Position numbers and translations under genes: made by a program. Under the pieces are notes generated by a model. It saw only the letters and a list, made by a program, of their open reading frames with translations, was not told the origin of the DNA and made no database searches. Below are positions 7,873-17,835 of a stretch of 18,247 bases of DNA, one piece after another. How positions within the stretch are numbered: the first letter of the stretch is position 1; each line of letters begins with the position of its first letter. The stretch is from Pelagophyceae sp. CCMP2097 (taxonomy: Eukaryota > Sar > Pelagophyceae), in contig MU657165.1 of NCBI GenBank assembly GCA_026770575.1, positions 1,323,943 to 1,342,189 of the forward strand. The letters run 5' to 3'.

Positions 7873-10800
7873 ATGGACGCGGGCTCCGCGGGGCCGCCGA
7901 GCGCTCTGGCGCCCGGCTTGGCGTCGGACGGTGGCCTGCGGCCGGCGCGGCCGACGCTGAAGAAAGGCGGTGCCGTGGGCTTCAACGCTGCGCCGCGCAT
8001 CGGCGACGACGCGCAGGCGCGCGTCGACGACTTCGACGAGCCCTTGGCGCGCGGCAAGCCAAAGGGCAAGAAGCCCACCGCCGCCGGCGATTCGGCCGAC
8101 GCGGCGCTCGTCTGGCGCGCCGAAGGCTGGAGAACAAAGGACAAGCCGCACTGCGAACTCGTCGTCGCCTGCCGCGCCCTCGAGCAGTCCGGCGCCGACA
8201 GGGCCTGGCTCTGCAAGGACGGTACACCGCGCCCGGCGTCGACATTTCAAAATATGAAGGCCTCGCCCCGCACCACGGGGAAGAGCGACTCGGAGGAGCG
8301 CAAGCAAATCCGCCGCCTCTTGCCGATATGCATCGGGCCGGTATGCATCGGGCCGTCCACCGTATTCCCACTTTGTCGGTCTTTGAGACCCCGCTTAGGC
8401 CAGCCGGTGCCTCTGGAGAGCGACGAGGCCGTCCTGCACCACGCGCGGCGGTCCGGGTCGGCGGCGCGGTCGCGCTTCGTGGCCGTCTGCGTCGCCGGCG
8501 CGGCGACGGAGGCGGCGGCTCACCGCCGGCACGCGCTGCAGCGCGCGCAAATGCTTAAGGCCTGCGCGTCCGGGTCGCAGGGCGCCGCGCCGGGTCCGCT
8601 CGGCGCCGCTTTGTTCGACGCCGCGCGGCTGCGCACGCGCGAGACGCGCCTCTACGCGCCGACGCCCGGCTGCATGGGCGGCGCCGCCCACGCGCAAAAG
8701 GCGCGGTCGGAGCGGCAGGCCTTGTACGCCATCCCGAGCGTCAACGGCAACGCCTCGGTGCTGTGCCGGCCGTCCGACGGCGACGGCGCTGCACCGGTGG
8801 CGGACGACGCTCCGCGCGATGAACCCGTCGCGGACGACGACGCGGACGACGCCGTCTCGCGGCGCCTGAAGCGGCCCGGGCGTGGCGTCGGGCGCGCAGA
8901 CGTCAAGGCCCGGTGGCGCGACGTCGAGCAATCGGCCGCCGACCTGCTTTCCAACTGCGCGCGCGCCGACGAGGGCAAGCGCAAGGACTCCGCGCCGACG
9001 CTGGCCCAGGTTTTGGACGTGTTCCGGCAGGCGGACGAGCTTGCCGCGCCTACCGAGCTGTATTCGGGTTGTGATGAACACATCCGCGCTTTACAGGCCA
9101 CTCTCAAGGAGCTGCAGGCCTACGTTTCCGACGTCCGCCTGCTGGCCTGCCGCGCGCGCGACGCGGTGGCCCGCGCCGTGCGGCCCGAGTTTCGCCTTGC
9201 GGCGGACGACGCCACGGGCTACGGGAATTACTTTTACGCGAGCAAGCACGCCGCGGCCAGTGCGGCGGCGGCGGACAAGCCGGAGGCCAAGGAGGCCGTG
9301 AAGACGGACTCGAAGAAGCCCGAGTCGGGCAAGAAGCCCAACGGCCAAAAGCCCAACGGCCGGCCGCGGTCGTCTTCGGACCTCCGGGCGTCCAACAAAG
9401 CCAAACCCAAACCGAAGAAAGAAGTCGTCGAGGAGGAGGCCGAGGAGGAGGAAGAGGAGGACTGGCCCACGGCGCCAAAGGCCCCGATGAAGCCGCCTTT
9501 GGATGACGCGGAGTTGGTTTTAAAGTCATTGCGAGCTGCGGCAGTTTTCGACGAATACACGCACGCCTCGCTCTCAGACGCCGTGCGAGCCGCCCGCGCC
9601 TGGGGCAAGCGCGCCGACGACGCGCTGGACAGGCACGCCACAGCGCGCGAGCTGCGCGGCCTGGCCGATGCCGCCGAAGCGACGCCGTTCGCCGACGAGG
9701 CCAAGCGCTTGGCCCTCGACCAACGCGCCAGCGAGGCGCACGCCTTCGACTGCCGCGTGCGCGAGGCGCTGCGGCGGCCGGCCACCATCCCGGCGCTCGT
9801 CGGACTGCGCGAGGCCGCAGACGGGCTGGTCTGTTTTTTGGAGACGCGGGAAACCGTCAACCGCCTCTCCGACGTCGGCGCCGCGTGGCAGGCCGACGCC
9901 GACCGCGTCCTCCGCGGTTCGGTGCCGCCGGCGCGTTCGACGACGTTGAAACTCATCGCCGTCGCCGACGCGGACTTTCAGGTCGCGGGGCGGCACTTTG
10001 CACCCCTGGACTTTGGACAAGACGTGCACTTTTTAAAAAGAAAAGCTCGAGAGGCAGAGGCCTGGATCTCGCGCGCCGCCGGCTGCGTCGCCTCATTCGA
10101 AGACTGCTCCGACGACTGCGACGAAGAGGCCCTCGCTTCGCTCGTCGGACAAGCCAAAACGCTGCCTGTTCAATGCCGCGTCCCCCAGGCCCGTCGATAG
10201 AACCGCCCTTGGAATTATGGTGGAGACGGTATGAGAGACGAGAGGGTGCCTGGAACGACGCGCAAGCGTGTGGCCGTCGCATGCGAAAGGCGGGGGTGCC
10301 TCTGGAGCGCGCCGTCCGCTGACCACTACGCTAGGTGCCCGCGGTTGTCCGCGACGCGCTGGCGCGCAAGCTCGACGTTCGCCGTTGGCGCCGCGAGGCG
10401 CGCGCAGCAGTGCAGTCGACGGCTGCGGCCGCCGACGGCTCGGTATCGGCCAAGCCGAGTCTCGCTTCAGTCCGTAGCCACCTCGCTGAAATCGACCAGC
10501 TCCGCGCCGCGGCGCGCAAAGCGCTCGCGCTGCCAAAGGCCGCCGCCGTCAAGACCGAGGACGACGAGTCCGCCGCGCTGGCGGACGCGGCGGCGGCGCC
10601 CACGGCCCCGGCGGCCCCGACAGGCACCGCCGACAAGGCGGTCGACGAGGCGATCAAGAAGGAGGACGTTTCGGGCGACGCGGCGGTGGAAGACGACGAC
10701 TGCGGCTCTGAGGAGGCGTCGCACGCGCTCATTGGTGCTCTGGCGGCGGCGGCGGTGGCCTCGTGCCGCGCAGAGTGCGCGCAGACGACGGACGACGAGC

Positions 10801-11550
10801 GCGAGCTCGCGCGCATTTTGCAGCTCGCAGAGGACTGGGCGCTCGTCGCAAAGGCCGCAAAGCCTGTGAGTCGCAACCAGAGGGCCCTCGGGCAGAGGCG
10901 CCGAGGGGCGCCTTGTGAAACGGTTTGGAGGGCTCGGAGCGCTTGACTTAGGTGGCGGTGGACGACGCGCGGCGGCTGGCGCCGACGCTGTCGACGATTG
11001 ACGACGTTGTTCGTGCTGGGGAAGCATTACCTCTGGACGTGTCGCAGCAGCTGCGGCCTCTGCGCGCGGCCAAGCGCCTCGCGGTGGCGTGGCTCGAGTC
11101 TTCGAAGCGCGTGCGCCACAAGTGCGGCATCGAGGACACGACGGAGGACCAGGGGCCATCGGAGCCGCCGCCGTCGCCGGCTTCGAAAAAGGCCAACGGC
11201 GGCGCGTCGGCAAAGAAGACGCCCGGGAAAACGTCGCCGCGCGGCGCAAACGCGGGCAGCAGCCGGAAGCGCAAGGCTTCGCCGCCGCCGGCCGCGCCGG
11301 CGCCGGGCGGCCGCGCGATGACGCGCGGCGCCGCGAAACGGCAGGCGACACCCGACGACGCCGCCGACGACGCCACGGCCGACGGCGACGGCGACGCCGC
11401 CGCGCCCGTCGCGTCATCGCCGATGGTCGTCGTCGTCCGGGTCAAGCCCAGGGACGACGCGAGCACGGAAAGCGGCACGCCCGCGCAGACGCCCGCGCAG
11501 ACGCCGCGCGACAGTGCGCCGCCTTCCGTCGCCGGCGACGCTTCCGTCGC

Positions 11551-11588
<38 letters not shown>

Positions 11589-14500
11589 AAGAGGACGCAC
11601 TGGTGACGCTCCCCGAGCTGGCTGCGACGCTGGCGTCGGCCAAGCGCCTCTCCGCGCGCGTCGACGAGCTGGCGCAGCTGCGCATGTTCGCGTCGCGCGT
11701 CGACGCCTGGTGCCACCGTCACCGCGAGGTCTGCCCGCCGCGGCGAAACGAACCGGAGCGGAGGTCTGCACCAAAGGCCAAGGCCGACGCGGCAAATTCG
11801 TCGGCCCCAAAGGCTCTGGCGGACAAGGCTGCCGCTCGGGGCGAGGCGCGAGAGGCGCGAGAGGCGCAGGAGGCTGTCGATGATGCGGCGCACAAGCCTA
11901 CGCCCGATGACCTGACGAATTTGAACTCGGCCTTCTCCGCAGTTGAGACGCAATTGGACGTCGCAACCGAGCGCGCCGCGCTGGCGACGCGTTTATCCGA
12001 CGCCACGGCGGCGCGCGACGCCGTCAATGCCCTAGTGCGGCGCGTCGTCGCTGACGCGGTGAAAGCGCTGCCAGAACACGAAATAAGGCTCAAAGCCCTC
12101 GAGTCCACAGCAAGAACCGCAGAGGCCGCCGAGACCGCTTTCACGGAAGAGGCCGGCGAGGGCGACGCCGGCGACGGCGCTGTTGACTCGAACCCCGGCG
12201 ACGCAAAGGCTGCCGACGCGAAAGCCGATCCGAAAGCCGATCCCAAGGCCGTCGCTGATCCCAAGGCCGGCGCTGACAAGCTCGCGGCGGAGAAAAAGGC
12301 CTTGAAGGCGGCCGCCGCGGGCGACGATTCGGACTGGGACTCTGATGTAGACGCTGAATTAGAAGAGGGCGACTTTGCAGACGCGCGCAAATTGCTGGCC
12401 GCCGAGCTCGGGCGCTTTGGCGAGCTGTCGGCGGCTTTACGGGCGACGCCGCGCGTGGCGACGCGGGACGACGCGCGCGCGCACGACGCGCTGGCGCTGC
12501 AGGCATGGTGCCACAAGGCGAGGCGCGCGTGCTCGGCGGCGGCGGCGCTCCGCGGGTCTGACTCGCTCGCGGAGCGCGGCGTCGATGCCGACGACGTGGC
12601 GTTTCTGGCCAAGCAGGGCACGGATCTGTTGATGATGGGTATGCCGCCCATGGTCGTGCCCCCGCCGCCGCCGCCGGGCCAGGGCCGCGGGGGTTATTAT
12701 CAGCAACACCACCAGTACCAGGTCCAGCAGCAGCAGCAGTACGCCGTGCAGCAGCAGGCTCTGCTTGGCCACGCCGCCGGCCCGGCCGCGTCGCCGCCGC
12801 CGGCCGACGGCGAGGACCGCCTCGCCGACGACCTCGCCGCGAGCCGCGCGCTGGTCTCCTTCTGGCGCGACCGCCTCGCCACGCTGCAGCGGCGCTTCTC
12901 GGGCGTCCACGCCTGGCGCCGCGCGGCCAAGGCAGCGGCGGACCGCCGCGTGGTGTCGCACCGCGAGCTGAACGAGCTCATCGCCGCGGCCATGGACCTG
13001 CAAAGAGACGCCACCCTAAGGGGCAGCGTCCACGAGTTCAAGCACAAGCTCGACGACCGCCTCACCTGGCTCCGCAACGTCGACGCCGCTTTAAGGGGGC
13101 CGAACAAGCGCGCGTTGAAGGACGTGGACGCTTTGTCGAGGGACGCGCAAAAGCTCTGGCTCCAAGATTCAGACGACGCGCGCGCCTTGAAGATGTACGC
13201 CAAGCAGGCGCGCGCCTGGCTGGCGCGAGTCAAGAAGACGGGCATCGAGCGCGGCGAGGCTTCCATAGCAGAGCTGCGCGCTTTGATGCCCGAGGCGGAC
13301 GCCATCCGAGTCGACCTGAGCGCGGACGTTGAGGTTTTGAGGCAGGCGTCGTACGCCACGTGTCTCTGCGCGCAGCCCGCAGAGGGCGACATGCTCAAGT
13401 GCATTTCCTGCTGCGAACTTTTCCACCGGAGTTGTGTCCTCCCCAGACTCGCCGAGGCCGCAGTGGCAGTCGCGAAGAAGAAGCCAAAGAGGTCCTCGTC
13501 GCAGCCCGCAAAGGGAAACGGGAACAACGCCGCCGCCGCGCAGAAGAGGAAACGCGGCGAGGCCAACGAACCCTCAAAGGACACCGCGGCCACGGACGCG
13601 GCGGCGGCGGACGCGGCGTCGCGGCCCGGAAGTCCAGACTCTGTGGCGCCGGCTGTTGCGGCGGTGGGCGCGCTCGCCTTGCCGGCGGTCCCGGCGTTGC
13701 CGCCGTTCTTCCAGTGCCCACGGTGCATTTTACGGCAGCTCGCGGCCGCCGACGCCGCGGCGGCCGAGACCCTCGCGCGCGTCGCGGCGCACACGCCCTT
13801 TTGCGCCGCCGCCGCCGCCGCGCTGGCGGCGCCGACGGAGGCCGACTTTGCCGCGCGCGTGGCCGGCGTGGCGGCCGCGGCGGCGAACGACGACGAACGA
13901 GACGTTTCCTTAGCTTTAAGGCGCGTCGCATGGGCCTACGACGGCCTGCGCGCTCTGGAGCGGCCGCTGCAGCGCGCGGCCGTCGGCGTGCTGGCTCTTC
14001 GCGCGTCGCAGCTCGGCGCGCCCGAAGCGGCGTCGGCGCACTTTGCGGCGTGCTGCAAGCAGGCCGACGCGCTCGCCGCGCGCCTCGCCGCCGCCGTCGC
14101 CGCCGCGCCGCCGCCGCCGCCGCCAGCCGCCATCGACGCGGCGGCGCTGCAGCGCACCAACTCTGCGTCGAAGCGAGGCACGACTGCGCGCGCCGCCGCC
14201 GTCGCCGCCGCCAAGCCCAAGGACGCCGAGAAGAAGGCGCCCAGCGAGCGCCCGATCGACCTGGCGCACGTGCGCGCCGTCGCCGTCGCGGCGCGGCGCG
14301 TGCCCGTGCACCTGACTCGGCTCCGGCGCCGGTGCGCAGCCATCGCGGACGACGGTGGCGCGCGGTACTGCGCCTGCCGCGGGCCGAGCGACGGCACGTT
14401 TATGGTCTCCTGCGAGAAGTGCGAGGAGTGGTTCCATGGCCGATGCGTCCGCCTCACAGAGTCGGCGGCGGACGTCGAATTCGTATGCTACAAGTGCGGC

Positions 14501-15056
14501 GGCGCCGCAACCCCGCCCAACGGCGAGGCAGACGACCCCCTCGCAGACGACGCAGACGACCCGCCGCCCAAGAATATCGGCGAAATTCCCTGGTGCGTCT
14601 GCCATTTTGAACCTGTCCATACCATGGGAAAGCGCCTCGTGACGTCCCATACGCAGGCCGCCGTCAAAGCTGCTCGACTGCATGGCGGCGCACCTCGACG
14701 CGACGGGCGCCGCGAAGCGCGCGCACGAGCGGGCGTTCCTCGACGCGAAGAAGGCTGCCGCAGACGCGATGCAGCTCGAGGACGGCGGCGCCGCCGCCGC
14801 CGCCGCTGTCGAGGGCCTCGACGGCACTGCGCCCGCGCCCGCGGCGTTCGACGCGCCCGTGCCGCCGCGGGAAGAGCCGGTCGTCATGGAGGTGCAAGCA
14901 CCCATCTTGGGCGTGCCCATGGATTCCACAGAAGCCACCATTGTGCAAACGCTCATGGACATTGGAGCCCCCATGGACATTGCAGCGCCCATGGTGACGC
15001 CCGCCGCGACCCCTGCCGCTCCGGAGCCGGCGCCGCCCGTCGCCGACGCGCAATGA
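7873..15056 (+). CDS. Large PLU-1-like / double PHD-finger chromatin protein
   Basis: Exons 7873-10167, 10335-10865, 10952-14592 and 14657-15056 join in phase (6867 nt, about 2288 aa). The first donor could instead be 10180, adding four residues. The N-terminal 330 residues are unrecognised. From about 346 there are many helical units with the pattern L..LL..A..LP...L..L....W, resembling the PLU-1 domain of KDM5/JARID1 demethylases. A ten-Asp run (1143-1152) and a Gln-rich patch (about 1523-1548) interrupt them. A first PHD-like finger begins CLCAQPAEGDMLKCISCCEL (C1746) and closes only at C1864-x2-C1867. A canonical PHD finger spans 2082-2124 (C-x1-C-x11-C-x2-C-x4-H-x2-C-x13-C-x2-C, with W2102). 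No JmjC, JmjN or ARID sequence is visible, so it is probably a histone-reading scaffold, not a demethylase. The tail is repetitive (PMD, APM). Removing the 14593-14656 intron shifts the frame to its true end; reading on to 15271 does not look real. Confidence 0.85.
8327..8356 (+). repeat. 15-bp in-frame tandem repeat
   Basis: Two adjacent 15-mers containing TATGCATCGGGCCG differ only at their first base and encode ICIGP-VCIGP within the large PHD protein. The sequence that follows includes a possible in-frame 48-nt intron (8356-8403, GTCCAC to GGCCAG). Whether this piece is translated is therefore uncertain. Confidence 0.75.
11552..11581 (+). repeat. (GAC)10 trinucleotide microsatellite
   Basis: Ten uninterrupted GAC codons encode a ten-aspartate run in the large PHD protein, just before one of its PLU-1-like helical units. 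All codons being identical suggests replication slippage, so length differences between strains are likely. Confidence 0.95.
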
Positions 15057-15371
15057 TGGTCGAGCCGACGCGCTGCCGCCTCTGCGTGCCGCCTCTGCGG
15101 GCCGGACGCGCGCCGTCCGCCGACGACTCGGGAAACGCTCTTGACGACGGACCACGGCCTCGTTCGAACGCGAGTGCCACGGCACCGCTCGAGATTCAAG
15201 TAACGGGAACCAAGACCCTGCTCGTACGAGTCGGAACAATTTTCTGGACAATTGTTTTCAGCTTTGCGTGAACGGACACGACGTGTTCTTGGGCGTCGTC
15301 GCGTCAAGGGCGGCCCCGTGGTCCTGCGAGACGTGCGCCAGCGCGCCTCGGTGCCCAGGGCGCTCGAAGGG
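15057..15371. other. Intergenic region with hairpins
   Basis: This is about 315 bp between the PHD-protein stop and the GH32 start. It holds a 10-bp palindrome CTCGTACGAG (15221-15230) and a 7-bp inverted repeat AACAATT/AATTGTT (15235-15241 and 15250-15256, 8-nt loop). These lie about 115-150 bp upstream of the GH32 ATG and may belong to the 3' end of one gene or the promoter of the next. An in-frame ATG at 15252 could extend the GH32 protein but would bury its signal peptide. Confidence 0.5.
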
Positions 15372-17181
15372 ATGTTGCCGTTCCTCGTCTCGGCGGCCTT
15401 TTCGGCCGGCGCGGCGGCGGCGCCCAAGCCGCGGCTGCACTTCATCCGGCCCGAGGTGTACGAGGTCGGCGGGTGGCACGACGTCGCCGGGGCTTTCACC
15501 CACAAACAAGTGCACCACGTCTGGATGGGCACGGGGTGGAACCACGCTTCCTCAAATGACCTAGTTCAGTGGCGCGTGGGCGCCCAGGGCCCGCAGGCGA
15601 TCCACGAGCGGCACGGCGGCATGGACTCTGAGACCGTGCCGTGCTCGGGGTTTGTGTACAAAGACGCGGACGGCGCAATCTGCGCCGGGTTCCGCCAGTG
15701 CTCCTCGACCAAGGGCGTCGAGGGAGGCGCGCCCTGGGACGTGCCGCTCGAGGTGCGCTGCGCCCTCGACGCAGACCTCGATGCGGACCTGGACAGCTGT
15801 CGACAGGTGCGCTGCGCGCTCGACGCGGACCTGGACAGCTGGTCCATCGAACCCGACTACCTTTTCAACGTCAGCTGGTATCGCTCACTCCCGTGAGCGC
15901 ACCGCCCACTCCCCCCGCTTCTCAAGCGGCTCGCAGGTACGACCCCGCGCGGCCCTGGTTTGAAGGAGGCGCGTGGTACGTCCTCCTCGCCATGGACGGC
16001 TGCAACGCGACGCAGCAGGAGCCGCTCCGCCACTACCACGGCGGCTGCGCGGCCGGCGGCGCGCTCGGCCTCTGGCGCACGAAGCAGGCCACGTTTCGCG
16101 GCGGCGACGCGCCGTGGGATTTTCTCGGGTTTCCGTTCACGTCAAACGCCACCGTCCTCGCAGACGCCTTCCTGAGCCGCGAATTCGTACGGACCGGCGC
16201 CCCCAATGCGTGTGGGCCTCGTGGACCGGCGCCTAGGTGACCATCGACTACGTCGGCGGCCTGGTCGGCGACGTTCTTAAAGGCGCGACGCGAGTGTTCT
16301 TCGACAACGTCGGCGGCAACGGCGGCGGCGACGGCTGCTGCAGCGGGACGACGTCTTACCGCGCCTTTGCGCCGACGGCGCCGGGCGCGCCCTTTGGCGA
16401 TCCCGTTTCGGCGGGGATGGTCGACTGGGGCGCGTTTTACGAGCGGAGCGACGCCGGCGCGTATCACGGCGTTTCGCGCCTGCTCGGCAACGCGTCGCGG
16501 GGGTTCTCCATGGCACGGACGCTCGGCGCCGACGACGACTACGTCATTGCCACGGGCCGGCGCGTCCTCGTCGGATGGGTCGGCCCGTCGCCTGAGAAGT
16601 CGCACTCGGCGCAGTCGCTGCCGCGCGACCTCGAGCTCGCGCAGGACTCTTCGCTGCTGCAGCAGTTCTCCCCCGAGCTGAAGCGCCTCCGCGCGGCAGA
16701 GATGAACATGCTGAATGAAAGGTCCGTCGAAGCCGATTCGCCGTTCTTTGAAGTCGTGGCGCGGTTTACGGCGTCTTCGAACCAAGTCTGCGGCGTCGCA
16801 GTCCTCGCCGACGCAAACGACGATGCGGGCGTCTTCGTCTCGCTCGACGCAGGCACGGGCCTCGTCTCCGTCGACACGCGCCGGAACGGCAACGACCGAG
16901 TGCGCTGCGGGCCGCTCCCAAGCGCCGGGCCCGACGGCAGGCACGCGGTGCACATTTTCGTCGACAAAAACCTCGTTGAACTCATCGTCGACAACGCGAC
17001 GGCGTTTGCCGTTTATGCAAAGCCGATTTCAGGCAACACGCGCGTCCACCTCGTCGGCTGCGACGACGGCGCGGCGACGCTCGACGTCTTTCAGCTCCAC
17101 GACCCGCAGCACGACTACGGGCCCGGAGCAGCGAGGGCACACCAAGCCGTCGCGGGCCCAGCCGACGCCGCCATCATGTGA
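15372..17181 (+). CDS. Secreted glycoside hydrolase family 32 protein (beta-fructosidase-like)
   Basis: GH32 enzymes cleave beta-fructosides such as sucrose or fructans. Exons 15372-15752, 15807-15877, 15937-16186 and 16237-17181 give 548 aa; keeping the 54-nt segment 15753-15806 gives 566 aa, also in frame. A signal peptide precedes the cut near residue 17 (MLPFLVSAAFSAGAAAA). The five-bladed domain shows GGWHDVAGAF at the nucleophile position (D37, where most members have NDPNG), WNHASSNDLVQW (56-67), and YDPARPWFEGGAWY in place of the RDP motif (D153). SREF-VTIDY carries the likely acid/base Glu (E233), next to the splice junction. The beta-sandwich part has GRRVLVGWV, SLPRDLEL and LLQQFSPELKRLR. 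Several N-glycosylation sequons are present. The protein is probably secreted or vacuolar. The substrate cannot be told, and the changed first motif makes activity less certain than family membership. Confidence 0.9.
15751..15844 (+). repeat. 54-bp-spaced tandem duplication inside GH32 exon
   Basis: A segment starting AGGTGCGCTGCGC at 15751 recurs at 15805. The copies match closely to 15844, except that the first carries an extra 12-nt partial duplication (CTCGACGCAGAC, then CTCGATGCGGAC). Each copy begins with AG|GT, so the interval 15753-15806 has a GTGCGC donor and a CGACAG acceptor. Confidence 0.9.
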
Positions 17182-17211
17182 CATCGCCTTGCTCTAATAG
17201 TACGACTCAGA

Positions 17212-17835
17212 ATGACCGCGTCCAGGGAACACGACCTTTCGTGAGTGTCGACTTCGTCGGGAGCCTTGGATCGGGGCACCTCCGTCGGCTCCGAGACGTG
17301 GGGTGACGGTGGTACTGTGGACTTGCTCGCTTAAGAGAAGTTTGCCGCTGACGCTCTGCGCCTACGCGCGCTTTACACGGCGCGCGACGCGCGCCTCGCC
17401 GACACTGCGGCCGCGCCCACGGCCGCTCTGCAGCAGCCCGACGTCGCGGCTGGACGCGCGGGCGGCAGCTTGGGCGCTGCCCAAAGGCCTCGCCTTTCCG
17501 AAGACACGGCGCGCGACGCCGCCGTGGCCACTGCGGCGGCGCTGCAGCGCGATCTCGACCCGGTCGTGCAGAAACAACTGCTTTATTTGATGCTCTGCGA
17601 GGAGGAGGCTGACGGCGTCGTGGAGGCGCGCATGCAGGTCGTGTACGCTTGTATGAGCGACGGGGTGCAGCAAGAATTCTTCATGCTCCGGCGCCTCGCG
17701 GTCCTCCAGGACCGCCAGGCGGAAGCGTACAACGCGGTTTTGAGCAATACGCGCAAACGGAAGCGCGTGTCCGGGGCAAAGGCGGCAGAGTACCAAAAAG
17801 TCTTCCAGCCGAGCCTCGGAACGCCGCCGCCGTGA
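17212..17835 (+). CDS. Small alpha-helical protein, function unknown
   Basis: I recognise no family. The main exon, 17338-17835, encodes a charged helical protein: KFAADALRLRALYTARDARL, an Ala-rich middle, QKQLLYLMLCEEEADGVVEA, VVYACMSDGVQQEFFMLRRL and a basic tail NTRKRKR. An in-frame TAA at 17332 shows this exon must be joined to something upstream. The best model uses the ATG at 17212 and a small exon ending GHLRRLRD at 17297, whose GTGGGG donor joins in phase to 17338 (or 17341). The first join is unresolved: a perfect GTGAGT donor at 17241 would make a 23-nt intron (186 aa), while a poorer donor at 17220 would make a 44-nt intron (179 aa). If neither is used, the first usable ATG is 17470 (121 aa). 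The gene starts 30 bp after the GH32 stop on the same strand. Confidence 0.55.

Noticed and set aside
8342..8399. GTATGC...CTTAG segment as an intron
   Set aside because: Removing 58 nt would break the reading frame of the large PHD protein, which continues open for another 1.7 kb.
14593..15271. Continuation of the PHD protein to 15271 without splicing
   Set aside because: After 14592 this frame turns Arg-rich and random. Removing the 64-nt intron gives a helical, acidic tail ending at 15056.
13916..15532. 538-codon minus-strand frame
   Set aside because: Antisense shadow of the PHD-protein and GH32 exons. Its Ala/Arg/Gly content carries no domain.
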